Below, one piece after another: positions 1 to 8,956 of a stretch of 64,000 nucleotides of DNA (positions are counted from its first letter, which is position 1; the number at the start of each line of letters is the position of its first letter). The DNA is from an uncultured Acidobacteriota bacterium (GTDB taxonomy: Bacteria > Acidobacteriota > Blastocatellia > Pyrinomonadales > Pyrinomonadaceae): NCBI GenBank assembly GCA_937873515.1, contig CALMYB010000010.1, forward strand, positions 62,001-126,000, written 5' to 3'. A program made the translations under genes and the position numbers. The notes under the pieces were generated by a model. It did no database searches. It was not told the origin of the DNA and saw only the letters and a program-made list of their open reading frames with translations.

Positions 1-463
1 GTTTACATTCGTTCGCGTACGATGGTCGATCTTCGACGGATCTCTGCGAACCTACGATACCGAGAAATTCGTCTTTTGCTTCGACGACAGATTCGGTCTT
101 GATAGCGGTCTGCTGTCCAGCAGGTATTGGCGGACTGATTGAAACGGCGTTTTGTGTTGCAACCGGAATCGGAGACGGGACTGGCGTAGATGATCGTTGA
201 ACGGTCTCACGTTCTAGATCGCGTAGCTTTTCCAGAAACTTGCTCAGAAAAATGTTCCGGATCGTTACTTCTTCCTGCGACCGGGTCATGTACTCCGCAC
301 CTTTCCAGAGTTCCAACCCGATCTGCTGATTTGTCTGCCCGCTGCTTTGAAATCCCGCGTTCTGACTTACTTCGGACGCGAGCGTTTGGGCTGTAAAGAT
401 CAGTTGTTCGATCTTCTCGCGATTATCAAGAGGAATAAAAGACCCGCTATTCAGAATTTCCAT
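1..463 (-). CDS. Unidentified protein, C-terminus beyond the window edge
   Basis: An open frame runs without a stop from an ATG at 463 to the window edge, giving at least 154 residues. A good Shine-Dalgarno (GGAG, 8 nt upstream) precedes the ATG. The visible part starts MEILNSGSFIP. It is hydrophilic with a Gln/Asn-rich first half and a Pro/Ser/Thr-rich stretch around residues 95-125 that looks like a linker. There is no signal peptide or membrane segment, and I recognise no family. It lies downstream of the sigma-54 activator gene on the same strand, separated by a strong hairpin (529-554), so it is probably transcribed on its own. Coding is likely because of the RBS and long frame; function is unknown. 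Confidence 0.6.
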   Translation of the reverse strand, partial: MEILNSGSFIPLDNREKIEQLIFTAQTLASEVSQNAGFQSSGQTNQQIGLELWKGAEYMTRSQEEVTIRNIFLSKFLEKLRDLERETVQRSSTPVPSPIPVATQNAVSISPPIPAGQQTAIKTESVVEAKDEFLGIVGSQRSVEDRPSYANECK

Positions 464-528
464 ATCTCTATCTCCACAGTCCTATCTACCGCTCGTTTGT
501 TCCCCAGTTATCGTCGAACAAAAAGCGA

Positions 529-554
529 AAGGTTCGCGAAACCTCGCGAACCTT
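529..554 (-). terminator. Perfect 10-bp hairpin, probable rho-independent terminator
   Basis: AAGGTTCGCG and CGCGAACCTT form a perfect 10-bp stem with a 6-nt loop. On the minus strand the hairpin is followed within a few bases by TCGCTTTTTGTT, a T-rich tail. It lies 26 bp beyond the stop codon of the sigma-54 activator gene and upstream of the next minus-strand gene, where a terminator is expected. A palindromic operator for the downstream gene is the alternative. Confidence 0.65.
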
Positions 555-579
555 CACACCCAGAAAAGTTTGTGTCATT

Positions 580-1626
580 TTATGCTGCAGCCGCGTATGA
601 GCTCGCCGGATTTGACGGAGATACGAACCGTTCCTGATTCTTTTTAAGAATCCGCGAAATCGTTGAATGAGTGGTATTGATCGAACGCGCGGCCCGTCGC
701 AGATTTCCGTTTGATCGCTTTAGGGCGTGTTCGACAAACATTGCGGCGGCCTTGATGTAGACGCTATCAAGATCGTCTGTCGCAGGGTCGAGCGTGACGG
801 TGAGGTAGTTGTTATCCTTTTCGTCAGCTAGTTCTAGTTCGGAACGGAATCTGGTCTCTCCACTTAGCATACTGTTGACGACCTGAAGAGTGATCGCCGG
901 TTCGTCAATAGTTTCGACTGCAAGGCGGGTTGCGAAATTTCTAATCTCTCGATAGTTCCCCTTCCATTCGAGTTCTTGGATCGCTATAAGAACTTCTTTT
1001 TCGATTTGTACAGGCACCTCCAGTCCTATTGTGCCTCTATCAGTCTCTAACTGGTCGAGGAATGTCTCGACAATTCTTTCCTTTTGATAACGAAGCGGCA
1101 AGGTTTCAAGCTGAAGGATATTCAGACGGTCGAAGAGATCGGCTCTAAATGTCCCGTTCTTGACCATTGATCGGAGATCCCTTGAAGTCGCGGCAACAAC
1201 TCGCACATCAATTTCGCGTTCCATGGTTCCGCCAACCCGACGAATGCGTCTTTCTTCGACCGCTTTCAGAAACTTCGCCTGAAGTCCAAGCGAGAGTTCT
1301 CCGATCTCGTCGAGGAAGAGTGTCCCGCCTTGTGCGGCTTCGAACAGACCCGCTTTCGCAGCGATTGCACCAGTGAATGCACCTCGCTCGTATCCAAAAA
1401 GCTCTGACTCCAAAAGTTCAGACGCAAAACTGGCGCAGTTAACGCTTACAAAATCTCGTTTCGACCTGGGACTAAGATCGTGCATTTGGTGGGCAATGGT
1501 TGTCTTTCCAGTACCTCTTTCTCCAGTAATTAGGACGTAATGCGGAACCCTGGCGAATAGGAGGATTTTCTCATCCAGGATCGATCTTCCCTTGAAAGCT
1601 CTACCATCAAAATATTTATCGGCCAT
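580..1626 (-). CDS. Sigma-54-dependent transcriptional activator without sensor domain
   Basis: Bacterial enhancer-binding protein of 348 aa that would use ATP to open RNA polymerase-sigma-54 promoters. Seen: Walker A GERGTGKTT (about 35-43), the sigma-54-contacting loop GAFTGA (82-87), Walker B LFLDEI (103-108), and a C-terminal Fis-type helix-turn-helix (about 299-337, including RRAARSINTTHSTISRILKK). The AAA+ domain begins almost at the N-terminus. There is no receiver, GAF or PAS domain, as in PspF or HrpR, so activity is probably set by expression level or a partner protein. The start at 1626 is chosen because GGGAGAAG lies 7 nt upstream; a frame extending to 1716 has no such signal. Five sigma-54 promoter-like sites sit before transfer genes in this window, so this is the likely master activator of conjugation. 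Confidence 0.9.
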   Translation of the reverse strand: MADKYFDGRAFKGRSILDEKILLFARVPHYVLITGERGTGKTTIAHQMHDLSPRSKRDFVSVNCASFASELLESELFGYERGAFTGAIAAKAGLFEAAQGGTLFLDEIGELSLGLQAKFLKAVEERRIRRVGGTMEREIDVRVVAATSRDLRSMVKNGTFRADLFDRLNILQLETLPLRYQKERIVETFLDQLETDRGTIGLEVPVQIEKEVLIAIQELEWKGNYREIRNFATRLAVETIDEPAITLQVVNSMLSGETRFRSELELADEKDNNYLTVTLDPATDDLDSVYIKAAAMFVEHALKRSNGNLRRAARSINTTHSTISRILKKNQERFVSPSNPASSYAAAA

Positions 1627-1801
1627 AACGTAACTTCTCCCACATGCGGCGTTCGGTTTCGCAGAGATGTTTCGGCTACAAATCCGGTCTTCCCGTGCGA
1701 GAAGAACCCGATTCACTACTTCAACATTTGAGCCTGCATAACTAAAAACCCGCGATAAGCGCGCTGGTTACCTTTTATATGCCCTTTTTTTCTGATTTGT
1801 T

Positions 1802-4800
1802 CTACATCGCAAATGTTTCGTTCAATAGCGGCATACCGTTCTGATCTACAAGCACTTTTGCGGAGCAGCCAAGACTGTTCACGAATTCGAGAGCTGGTTC
1901 GATAAGCCATTCTGGGAGGTTTACAGGTTCCTGTTTTGTGAGTTCCTCGGTTGCGGCCAGTAATTCCGGAAGAAAAGAGATGCTTGTCGATTCCGGCGGA
2001 TATAGAAACAATACCCTTTCGAGAGCGAGCCACGGCGACTCCTGCGGCAAGAAAAGTCTCTGCTTTCCGTGCTGAACAATATTAACAAGACCCATGCTCC
2101 GCAATTCTCGAATCTGTTCAAACGTCGAAGGACAAATCTCTGTAAGAAGTTGTCCTTGAAACCGCGAGGAACGCACTGTGATATTTCCGATTAAGTTAAC
2201 GCTGTTCTTCTCGAAATCGACAACACGCAACACTTCGTTCGCCGTCGTTGGAATACTGGATCGCAGGCCAAAGTGCTGCCGAATCTCTCTGAGCCATTCT
2301 TCGGAGATTTTTACTCCGACCAGTCGCGTCCCATCATCCGTTGTGGTTCGAACTATATTCAACGCGTCGTGACTAAGCGTTTTAAGATATTTCCATATCG
2401 GGAGCAACGCCCCGCTGAGGAGATGCACGGTTCGGTTCTCGAATACAGGTATTCTGTTTTCTTCATTCAGCCACCAAGTTTCTGCTCTCGTCTTTGGAAC
2501 GACTCGATAACGCTGATTCAATTCACTTTCCCGCACATACGCAATGTTGCGGCCGACAGGTTTTGTGATCGAGAACATCTGATACCGTTCACCGGTTTCG
2601 GGATCGGTATGGGATAGTGTACGCCGTACCGCAATGAACGATCCGTCCCTACGGTCCTGAAAGAACTGATGTATCTCGCTGGCCGCTATATCATTGTACT
2701 TAGCGGGCGTAGTGGCGACTTTAAGCTCGAGTTTGTAGTAGACGGTTTTCGCACCGGTCAGTGGATCGGAGTTGAGAATCTGCGGTGCGTCCGACACGGC
2801 GACCGACAAGGCTTTGAGATCCTCCATCCCGTCATCGAGTTTTCCCTTCTGTTTGAGATATTCGATAGTTTCAAGGAATGTGGAGTAGAAGTAGTCGAAG
2901 AGCGCATTCTGCCGCTCAACCTCCAACGACAATAGCCTGTTTAAGAATCGTGGAATGTTCGTCTTTTCGCTATCTGGTACCTTTTCTTCTCCATCAACGG
3001 TCTTCGCAAGCCCCATATCGCGAAGAGCCTGCATTGCGTCGTCAAGTCCGTCAATCTCGCGGCCGCGCATGATGCCGGTCAACACTACATTTAATGCCGA
3101 GCGTCCTTCTCTTGATTCGAGATTATACTTGTCGAGGTTGCCGGCCTTCTCGGCACGACGGTCGCCCTTTGTAAGCGCCCCCATGTTGCCGAGCCTTCTC
3201 GCAATGGTGGCGGAAAACCGCTTCTCTCCTCCGAGTTCAGTAAACACGAGAAGATACAAGGGAGGTGCGACCTGACCTGTGCGATGCGTCCGCCCGAAAT
3301 CCTGTATCTGTTTATCGGCTGACCACTTCAGCTCCGCGGCAATATGGAGACGCCTTTGTTTATTTCCGACGTTACATCCGGCATGAAGACTGTCACCGGT
3401 TGAAGCAACTTCCGACATGATCGCTATTCGTTTGTCGCCGTTTTGGAACGCATTCTTCTCATAAAGATTGATGAGTTTCGAAGGCACACCCGTGAGTTGT
3501 CTTGGCCGATATTCAAGCGTGCCTTTTGCTGTTCTAATCAGACGTTTCTTCCGACCGGTCATCTCCGCGACATTCTCGACGCCGAAGTAATTTACAAGTT
3601 GGTCAAGCGGATGCTCAGGCACTTCAAGAACCGACAACTTGTCCAGCAGTTCCGACCTGAGTTGTAACGCGGCTCGACTCTCGACCTGCTCGCCGTTCGC
3701 GTCAACGAGCGGTATGTACTCAATGGCACCGCTATATGGATTTGTTCGCTCCTGAAAGCATGCGGTCGGAAAGCAATTCGAAACGAGTCGTGTGAGGGTC
3801 TCTCGCGGGCTGAAATCAAGGCTGTCGATCGCCTCGTCCTCGTCTGCTGCACGCTCGATCTGCTTCTTTGTCTGGCTCTCGCCCGTGCCCGTAATCGAGA
3901 CCACTATCGACTCGCGTCTGGCAAGGGCTCCCTCGATTTCAAGAATCAAAGTAGGCACCTTGAACGCGGTTATCAGATTGCGAAAACACCGCTGATGTTC
4001 GGCCCAGAATTGATTAACGGCCTGGCTGCGGGTCGCTTTGCCGGAATTTGTGAGGTCTAAGGCCCGATGAATGTTTCGGAAAACTTCTTGCCAACCCTTG
4101 GCCATGTTGTCGTACATCGTTCGCTGTGCTGGCGTGAGCCAGTGGGTCACTTCGCGAAATTCAACAGCGAGGCCAGATTCGGGATCGGTTCCCATGCTTA
4201 AGTTTCCGCATAGGTAACGTCCCATCGCCTTTAGATCGCGGCACACCATCTCGAGTGCTCCAACACCGCCCGATTCAATCTCTTCAGCAAACTGTTCAAA
4301 TCCAAGCGGGAAATTTGTTCCCTCACCCCACAGGCCTAGTCTCGACATGTAAGCGAGATGCCTTACTTCACCAGCCGATGTTGCCGATGAATACACCACT
4401 CTTACGTCCGGGAACTTCTCAGGGTTCTGGATCTCAAGAACCGCGGCTCCGGTCTGTGTCGATTTTCCCCGATCGTCCGCAAAAGCGTACTTCGCTTTAT
4501 GCCCTTCATCGAAGATCACGATTCCATTTGGTCCAAGCCAACGCGTGATCTGATCGATCCTTTTATTGCCTTTCTTCTTGCGGGCAATTAACGAACGATA
4601 TGTGCAGAAGACAATTCCGTCCTTAATGTCTATCTCCTGATCGGTTGGAAAGTCATTTATCAGCTTGATCGGCGGTGTTAGACCTAACCTTTTGAACTCG
4701 TCAGAGACTGCTTCCATCAGATCGGTCTTTACGGAAAACCAAACCGCCCGCCTTCTTCCTTGAAACCAATTGTCGAGAATGATCCCCGCCAAGGTCGCCG

Positions 4801-5164
4801 TCTTACCCGTTCCCGTGCCGTCGCCGATGCTTATCCCTGCTCTCGCACCATCAGCTAGTCGCTGCTCGTGAGCCTGGCCTGCGTAGATTATTCGCTCCAC
4901 CTGCATGGCCGATAGCTTTCCCGTTTCAGATAGATATTTCGGCAGACATGGCCGGTAACGGATCGGCGGCGGTTCGACGTTGGCCAGACCGGGTGGTTCG
5001 ACGATCACTCCCGGATGTGTTGAACCACCGGAGATATATCTCGGCGAATATACTTGTAAGTCCGCATCGCTCTCAATATGTTCAACCGCAGAAGGCGTTT
5101 CACTCGACGCGATTATCGGTACAGAAAGTTCTTCCGAACTTCGTTCTTGGATGGCCGTGTACAT
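1802..5164 (-). CDS. Strawberry-notch-type superfamily 2 helicase
   Basis: Large (1120 aa) SF2 ATPase of the bacterial strawberry notch family, common on plasmids and ICEs; its exact role there is not established. Seen: Walker A GDGTGTGKTA (about 114-123), Walker B variant DEGH (219-222) after a block typical of the family, and a C-terminal helicase lobe with QDFGRTHRTGQ (about residue 625), the motif VI arginine-finger region. The last 400 residues show no recognised domain. The gene is 15 bp downstream of an adenine methylase and probably belongs to one operon with it and with the primase-like gene. Such trios are usual in ICE DNA-processing regions and are thought to act on incoming or anti-restriction DNA; that role is inferred. 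Confidence 0.85.
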   Translation of the reverse strand: MYTAIQERSSEELSVPIIASSETPSAVEHIESDADLQVYSPRYISGGSTHPGVIVEPPGLANVEPPPIRYRPCLPKYLSETGKLSAMQVERIIYAGQAHEQRLADGARAGISIGDGTGTGKTATLAGIILDNWFQGRRRAVWFSVKTDLMEAVSDEFKRLGLTPPIKLINDFPTDQEIDIKDGIVFCTYRSLIARKKKGNKRIDQITRWLGPNGIVIFDEGHKAKYAFADDRGKSTQTGAAVLEIQNPEKFPDVRVVYSSATSAGEVRHLAYMSRLGLWGEGTNFPLGFEQFAEEIESGGVGALEMVCRDLKAMGRYLCGNLSMGTDPESGLAVEFREVTHWLTPAQRTMYDNMAKGWQEVFRNIHRALDLTNSGKATRSQAVNQFWAEHQRCFRNLITAFKVPTLILEIEGALARRESIVVSITGTGESQTKKQIERAADEDEAIDSLDFSPRETLTRLVSNCFPTACFQERTNPYSGAIEYIPLVDANGEQVESRAALQLRSELLDKLSVLEVPEHPLDQLVNYFGVENVAEMTGRKKRLIRTAKGTLEYRPRQLTGVPSKLINLYEKNAFQNGDKRIAIMSEVASTGDSLHAGCNVGNKQRRLHIAAELKWSADKQIQDFGRTHRTGQVAPPLYLLVFTELGGEKRFSATIARRLGNMGALTKGDRRAEKAGNLDKYNLESREGRSALNVVLTGIMRGREIDGLDDAMQALRDMGLAKTVDGEEKVPDSEKTNIPRFLNRLLSLEVERQNALFDYFYSTFLETIEYLKQKGKLDDGMEDLKALSVAVSDAPQILNSDPLTGAKTVYYKLELKVATTPAKYNDIAASEIHQFFQDRRDGSFIAVRRTLSHTDPETGERYQMFSITKPVGRNIAYVRESELNQRYRVVPKTRAETWWLNEENRIPVFENRTVHLLSGALLPIWKYLKTLSHDALNIVRTTTDDGTRLVGVKISEEWLREIRQHFGLRSSIPTTANEVLRVVDFEKNSVNLIGNITVRSSRFQGQLLTEICPSTFEQIRELRSMGLVNIVQHGKQRLFLPQESPWLALERVLFLYPPESTSISFLPELLAATEELTKQEPVNLPEWLIEPALEFVNSLGCSAKVLVDQNGMPLLNETFAM

Positions 5165-5179
5165 TGATTTTTCTATTGA

Positions 5180-6151
5180 TCAGAAGCGGATATCTAGCGC
5201 TAAGGCCTGTTCAAATGCATCTTCGACCGATTTGGCGACGATATGGGTAGCATTACCGACGTCAACGGATGTAGCGCCTCTACTTGAAACATGCTTGGTT
5301 CCGATGATAAGCGTTGTTTTAACGCTTGTGCCGTTGCAGTAGAACTCACGGCCGGGCAGTTCGATCGACATTCTCACTCGTATTTCATGACAAAGAGAAT
5401 TCCAGAAACGACTCCCAGTGGCCGAAGTAAAAGAACCATTCTCACCAAGTATCGCGGCGAACCGTCCGCCAGGCCTTAGTCTGCGCAATGCTGACTCCAC
5501 ATGGCGAAATCCAAACTCGCAACTATTCCCATGCACACGGCCACCGGTCGAAGAAAATGGCGGATTGACAAGAACTATGTCCGGAATAAGATCATGAGGC
5601 AGCAGGTCATCGACAAACTCCGCATCCACCGTAAACGCCTTGAGTCCTAACGCATGAGCTAACGTTCTCCGTCTCGGATCGATCTCATTGGTTATTACCT
5701 TTGCTCCCGCGGCGCTCGCCCAAACAGCGAGACTGCCCGTGCCACACGACGGTTCGAGAACGGTTTCATCAGATTGAATAATCAAAAGATACGCCGCGAG
5801 GTAACCGATAGTCGCGGGCGTGGAAAACTGTTGAAAGGCGATTTGAGTCTCACTTCGCCAGGTCTGCGTAGGGAGCCTCTTTTGCAGAGGCCTCAATATC
5901 TTCGATACGGCCACTACCGGATCGATTGATGCGAGCAAATGCTGTCCGTACTTTTCCTGAATAAGTGAGTTGATCGCCGTCTCGGCTATCTCGTGGTAGA
6001 AATGCGAATCGACAGCAGAATTAAACCCCCCTTGTTCCTTGCAGAGTTCAATGAGTTCCTTATTAGAGATCGATCGTTCTCCGTCCACGATTTTGGCGAC
6101 TCGTTTGACTAACTTCTCTAGAGAGGTCGAAGATACATCTGGTTCGCTCAT
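5180..6151 (-). CDS. N6-adenine DNA methyltransferase
   Basis: Class I SAM-dependent methylase of about 323 aa. Seen: SAM-binding motif I EPSCGTGS (133-140) and the catalytic motif IV NPPF (196-199) typical of gamma-class N6-adenine methylases. Residues 1-95 hold no recognised domain. Start at the ATG of MSEPDVSS (6151) is preferred because it leaves 19 bp after the upstream primase-like gene. A TTG start 66 bp upstream would overlap that gene. It has no neighbouring restriction endonuclease, so it is probably an element-borne methylase that protects against host restriction or coordinates with the adjacent helicase. Target sequence cannot be read from the gene. Confidence 0.85.
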   Translation of the reverse strand: MSEPDVSSTSLEKLVKRVAKIVDGERSISNKELIELCKEQGGFNSAVDSHFYHEIAETAINSLIQEKYGQHLLASIDPVVAVSKILRPLQKRLPTQTWRSETQIAFQQFSTPATIGYLAAYLLIIQSDETVLEPSCGTGSLAVWASAAGAKVITNEIDPRRRTLAHALGLKAFTVDAEFVDDLLPHDLIPDIVLVNPPFSSTGGRVHGNSCEFGFRHVESALRRLRPGGRFAAILGENGSFTSATGSRFWNSLCHEIRVRMSIELPGREFYCNGTSVKTTLIIGTKHVSSRGATSVDVGNATHIVAKSVEDAFEQALALDIRF

Positions 6152-6170
6152 GACGCGAATTGTCAGCCGC

Positions 6171-7298
6171 TTATTTTGATGGCGAGATGTCCGCGAGTTG
6201 ATGGCTTGCTGCGTCAAAGCACTCAGGGGTCAGCAGTTTAAGCCATTCAGGGACGTCCAGATAATGAACAGTTGCTCCGGCAATCAGTGCATCGTCAATT
6301 CCTTTTAACCGTTTGTCCCACTTGAGAATTCTGGTGGGCTGTTCGCACGACAAAAACTGCTGCTCACTAACTCGCGACGCGACCAGCGAAGCAAGCGCTC
6401 GCGCAACGTGTGGATTCGCGAAACAGTCTGCATCGAACGCAATTTCCAGAGCTTTTTTGCGCGCGGCTCTAACGATCTCTCGATGCGATGTTGCGACACC
6501 GCTATTGCCGACGACGTATCGATCCGGCAGAAAGCTCTGACAGGTGGCGGCTTTTAGAGCACCTTCCGTTACCAGCACCGTCTCTATTGTTTTACCTTTG
6601 AATCCTAGCGCACCTTCATAATGAAGCGGCGTACCGGGCCCACATCCGTCTCGTTGTCGGATCGACGAAAGCCATGAGTATTTTGGAGATGTTCGGGAAT
6701 TCTTACCAATAGCTTTCAACTGGCAGGCCTGAATCAGGCCATTTGACCCGATGAACGGAATCAAAAGAAGATCGTCAGCGTAGTCATAGTTGCCGCCGAC
6801 TTGGAGTCTGCCGTTCGAGGTACGCCAAAAGCCGGGAACGCCCCTTAGTGCTCGAACGCGGGCACCTTTTTTGGCCAGTGCATCGTCAATCGACTGAGCA
6901 AGCCTCTGCCTTCGTAGTGCCGATTTGGGCAACATCCCGTAGCAACTGAGGTATTGATCTGGGCTTACCCATTCTTCTGATAAGAGTGAGATGTGATCGA
7001 AAAGCGGCGAGAATCGGATTAGTTCCTTATAGACCTTGTCTCGGATCTCGACGGGTGCTAGAGCGTTTGGTTTTGAACTTCTCGGCTGCTTTCGTTGTAA
7101 AGCATATACTGGATGGGGCACGTGCCTGATTTCACGATAGAAAACTCCCCAACCCGAACTACTGATTCTATCGGCATCTGTTGCGGAACGCGCACAGAAT
7201 GTGATGCGATGATCTCTGGTTGTACTGCACCAGTCCGGTTTCCCGCAGATGCCGCACGGAGATCTTCTTGATACTCTTTGGTAACCAACAGTCATCAT
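6171..7298 (-). CDS. Toprim/primase-like protein (DUF3854 type)
   Basis: Protein of 375 aa with an N-terminal zinc-ribbon-like cysteine set (C15, C18, C24, C35) and a C-terminal Toprim-like half. The Toprim part shows VTEGALKA, the conserved acidic start of the fold, and the later IAFDADCFANP with its acidic DxD. This combination fits primase-associated Toprim proteins of plasmids and phages, which act in replication priming or the entry of single-stranded DNA. No separate helicase domain is present. It heads a minus-strand group with the methylase and strawberry-notch helicase. The assignment to a DUF3854-type family is from pattern memory; primase activity is inferred. Confidence 0.7.
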   Translation of the reverse strand: MMTVGYQRVSRRSPCGICGKPDWCSTTRDHRITFCARSATDADRISSSGWGVFYREIRHVPHPVYALQRKQPRSSKPNALAPVEIRDKVYKELIRFSPLFDHISLLSEEWVSPDQYLSCYGMLPKSALRRQRLAQSIDDALAKKGARVRALRGVPGFWRTSNGRLQVGGNYDYADDLLLIPFIGSNGLIQACQLKAIGKNSRTSPKYSWLSSIRQRDGCGPGTPLHYEGALGFKGKTIETVLVTEGALKAATCQSFLPDRYVVGNSGVATSHREIVRAARKKALEIAFDADCFANPHVARALASLVASRVSEQQFLSCEQPTRILKWDKRLKGIDDALIAGATVHYLDVPEWLKLLTPECFDAASHQLADISPSK

Positions 7299-7392
7299 TA
7301 TACCGCCGCCTATCTGCCGCTCTTTTATAGTTCAAAAAGTCCCCGACACCTTGCAGTTTTCACGTACTGATCGAGTTCTTCGCCGGTGGAGT

Positions 7393-7419
7393 GCGACATT
7401 TTTTGTTGACAAATGTCGC
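7393..7419. promoter_or_regulatory. Inverted repeat upstream of AbiEi-like gene, candidate operator
   Basis: Perfect 9-bp arms GCGACATTT and AAATGTCGC are separated by 9 bp, and the spacer holds a -35-like TTGAC(A). It lies 20 bp before the AbiEi-like start codon. AbiEi proteins are known to autorepress by binding inverted repeats in their promoter, so this is a natural operator candidate. Confidence 0.6.
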
Positions 7420-7438
7420 TTTTCACCGCATGCTTTTA

Positions 7439-8014
7439 ATGGTGGATAAGCGACAACAGCCACAAATCAAAAAACTTGGGGTCTTTACACTGGCTCAGGG
7501 CAAGGCTGCAGGAATTAGTCAGCAAGACATATCGCGGCTTGTCGCTAAAAGGGATCTTGTTCGGCTCGGCCGCGGAATCTATCTCCATCCGAAGGCATCT
7601 CTGGATAAAGATGTAGGATTCCAAATAGCGTATTCAAAGTTCGGGCCGGGTTCGGCAATTGGGGGCCTTTCAGCTCTATATCACTACAATCTTGCCGAAC
7701 AAGTGCCGGGAGAAATATGGGTGATTGTTTCACCTGAGAAGAAAACCCGAGAAACGGGTTATAAACTGATTCGCACAAAAACAAGGCTCGATAAGCAGAT
7801 CATTGATGAAAAGGGCTATCGAATCGTGACAGTCGAACGGGCGGTTCTCGAAGGTCTAAAATTCATCACAAAGATTGGCGAAAGAACTGCGATCAAGGCT
7901 GCCCGCGACGCTCTTGCTCAAAGAACAATTACCGAGGCCAGTCTCGCAAGATGTGCAAAAGAGCTAAGGCTTGAGACCTTGCTAGCTAAGCACTTACAAG
8001 TCATTTCCTCGTGA
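7439..8014 (+). CDS. AbiEi-family antitoxin-like regulator without adjacent toxin
   Basis: Protein of 191 aa with the N-terminal winged-helix layout of AbiEi antitoxins: a segment with FTLAQGKAAGISQQDISRLV, a turn, then LVRLGRGIYLHP, where the RLGRGIY wing is characteristic. The C-terminal two thirds (GGLSALYHYNL, then ERAVLEGLKF) fit the AbiEi C-terminal domain. In type IV toxin-antitoxin systems AbiEi counters the nucleotidyltransferase AbiEii and represses its own promoter. Here no AbiEii follows; the next gene is a VOC protein. It may be a solitary regulator or antitoxin remnant, or may protect against the toxin of the full AbiE pair at 25896-27502. Start 7439 was picked over upstream frames because it opens directly into the folded domain. 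Confidence 0.75.
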   Translation: MVDKRQQPQIKKLGVFTLAQGKAAGISQQDISRLVAKRDLVRLGRGIYLHPKASLDKDVGFQIAYSKFGPGSAIGGLSALYHYNLAEQVPGEIWVIVSPEKKTRETGYKLIRTKTRLDKQIIDEKGYRIVTVERAVLEGLKFITKIGERTAIKAARDALAQRTITEASLARCAKELRLETLLAKHLQVISS

Positions 8015-8123
8015 ATGCTTGGCCGGCGGGAAGTCGGTCCGCAAGAAGCTCAACAGCGGCTCGGCGATCTATTTACATTGGGATTGCGTTGAGGTATGTG
8101 TCCTGCTCACTGTTATTAACGCT

Positions 8124-8480
8124 ATGAAGTCAACAATTAGAGAGTTAGTCGTTTACGTTCCAGCGGAGAATTTCGCCGTCTCAAAGAGTTTCTACGCGGC
8201 TCTTGGTTTTGAGTTAACGGAAGGGTGGGGCGGCACGTTCGATTGTCGCTTAGGTGGAGCGGTTTTCAGGCTACAGAACTATTACGTCAAAGACTGGGCG
8301 GAGAATTTCATGATGAAATTCGATGTTGACGATGTTCAGGCATGGCATGAACACGCCAAACAGGTTATTGACGACGGCGATTATTCGAACGCGAGATATG
8401 ACGAACCGGAAATGATTGGCGACACTCAAATATGTCACGTCTGGGATCCGTGCGGTGTTTTGTTGATATTTATTAGCTAA
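8124..8480 (+). CDS. VOC (glyoxalase/bleomycin-resistance-like) family protein
   Basis: Small 118-aa protein with the fold signature of the vicinal-oxygen-chelate superfamily: an N-terminal strand RELVVYVPAENFAVSKSFYAA, a central metal-side strand, and the closing HVWDPCGVLLIFIS. The last segment resembles the xDPxG..L.f end of VOC modules. Substrate cannot be predicted; relatives isomerise or cleave small metabolites or bind antibiotics. The ATG at 8124 is used because the sequence before it (from 8019) does not belong to the fold. Its 3' end overlaps the convergent metallochaperone gene by 8 bp. Confidence 0.75.
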   Translation: MKSTIRELVVYVPAENFAVSKSFYAALGFELTEGWGGTFDCRLGGAVFRLQNYYVKDWAENFMMKFDVDDVQAWHEHAKQVIDDGDYSNARYDEPEMIGDTQICHVWDPCGVLLIFIS

Positions 8481-8952
8481 CTATGGATGTTCTTTCGGCT
8501 AAAAGACTTTTAACGATTCTATTTATTTCGCCAAGACAGCATGAGCCTGAAGGATTGCGAATCTCACAAGCACAGAGTTTTTCTTTGATAAATTGCGTGA
8601 CTTGAGTCGGAATAGTTGTTTCGCCGTTCAAAACTATTTCCCGTCGGACATTTCCCTGGGTGAATCCGAAACAATAACATAGAGGACGATCATCGCCTTT
8701 TGTTTTCGATGTAACCAATTCCCGCACGTCATCAGTCGTGAACACACTGCTATCTGCAGAATAATAAACAACCTCACAGTCAGCCGAACTACAGAATCTA
8801 TATTCCGAATCGCTTACCGCCGTGAGTTTCTCGCTTTTAACTTGATGCACGACAGTTTGTTTCGCGACGATTCGACCGACCTCGCCACAATTGTCACAGG
8901 CCGTTTTAACGATGCTGCTTATCGCTCCGACGCCGTTGCTACAACAATCCAT
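8473..8952 (-). CDS. Putative iron-sulfur-binding metallochaperone of the mer locus
   Basis: Cysteine-rich 159-aa protein: CC at 3-4, a CDNC pair near residue 19, a CxxxxC (FCSSADC), CYC, then CAC followed by CC near the end (BFD-like [2Fe-2S] pattern). This resembles the N-terminal Zn/[2Fe-2S] domain of Archaeoglobus-type CopZ metallochaperones without the HMA domain. Such genes are often found with merT. It is the third gene after merR and merTP, 4 bp from merTP, so it probably receives or sequesters the imported metal. No mercuric reductase gene is present to use the metal, which makes the role of this protein more interesting. Metal specificity is inferred from context. Confidence 0.7.
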   Translation of the reverse strand: MDCCSNGVGAISSIVKTACDNCGEVGRIVAKQTVVHQVKSEKLTAVSDSEYRFCSSADCEVVYYSADSSVFTTDDVRELVTSKTKGDDRPLCYCFGFTQGNVRREIVLNGETTIPTQVTQFIKEKLCACEIRNPSGSCCLGEINRIVKSLLAERTSIVS

Positions 8953-8956
8953 ACAA

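Noticed and set aside
1740..1775. Terminator-like CGCG hairpin with a T-run after the strawberry-notch helicase gene
   Set aside because: The stem is only four to five base pairs; too weak to call.
7310..7326. Minus-strand GG-N10-GC pair upstream of the primase-like gene
   Set aside because: The spacing fits but the -12 part reads GCGGC and the -24 part CGGCAG; too far from TTGC and GGCAC.
8019..8123. N-terminal extension of the VOC protein
   Set aside because: The added residues do not belong to the fold; the ATG at 8124 opens directly into the first strand.
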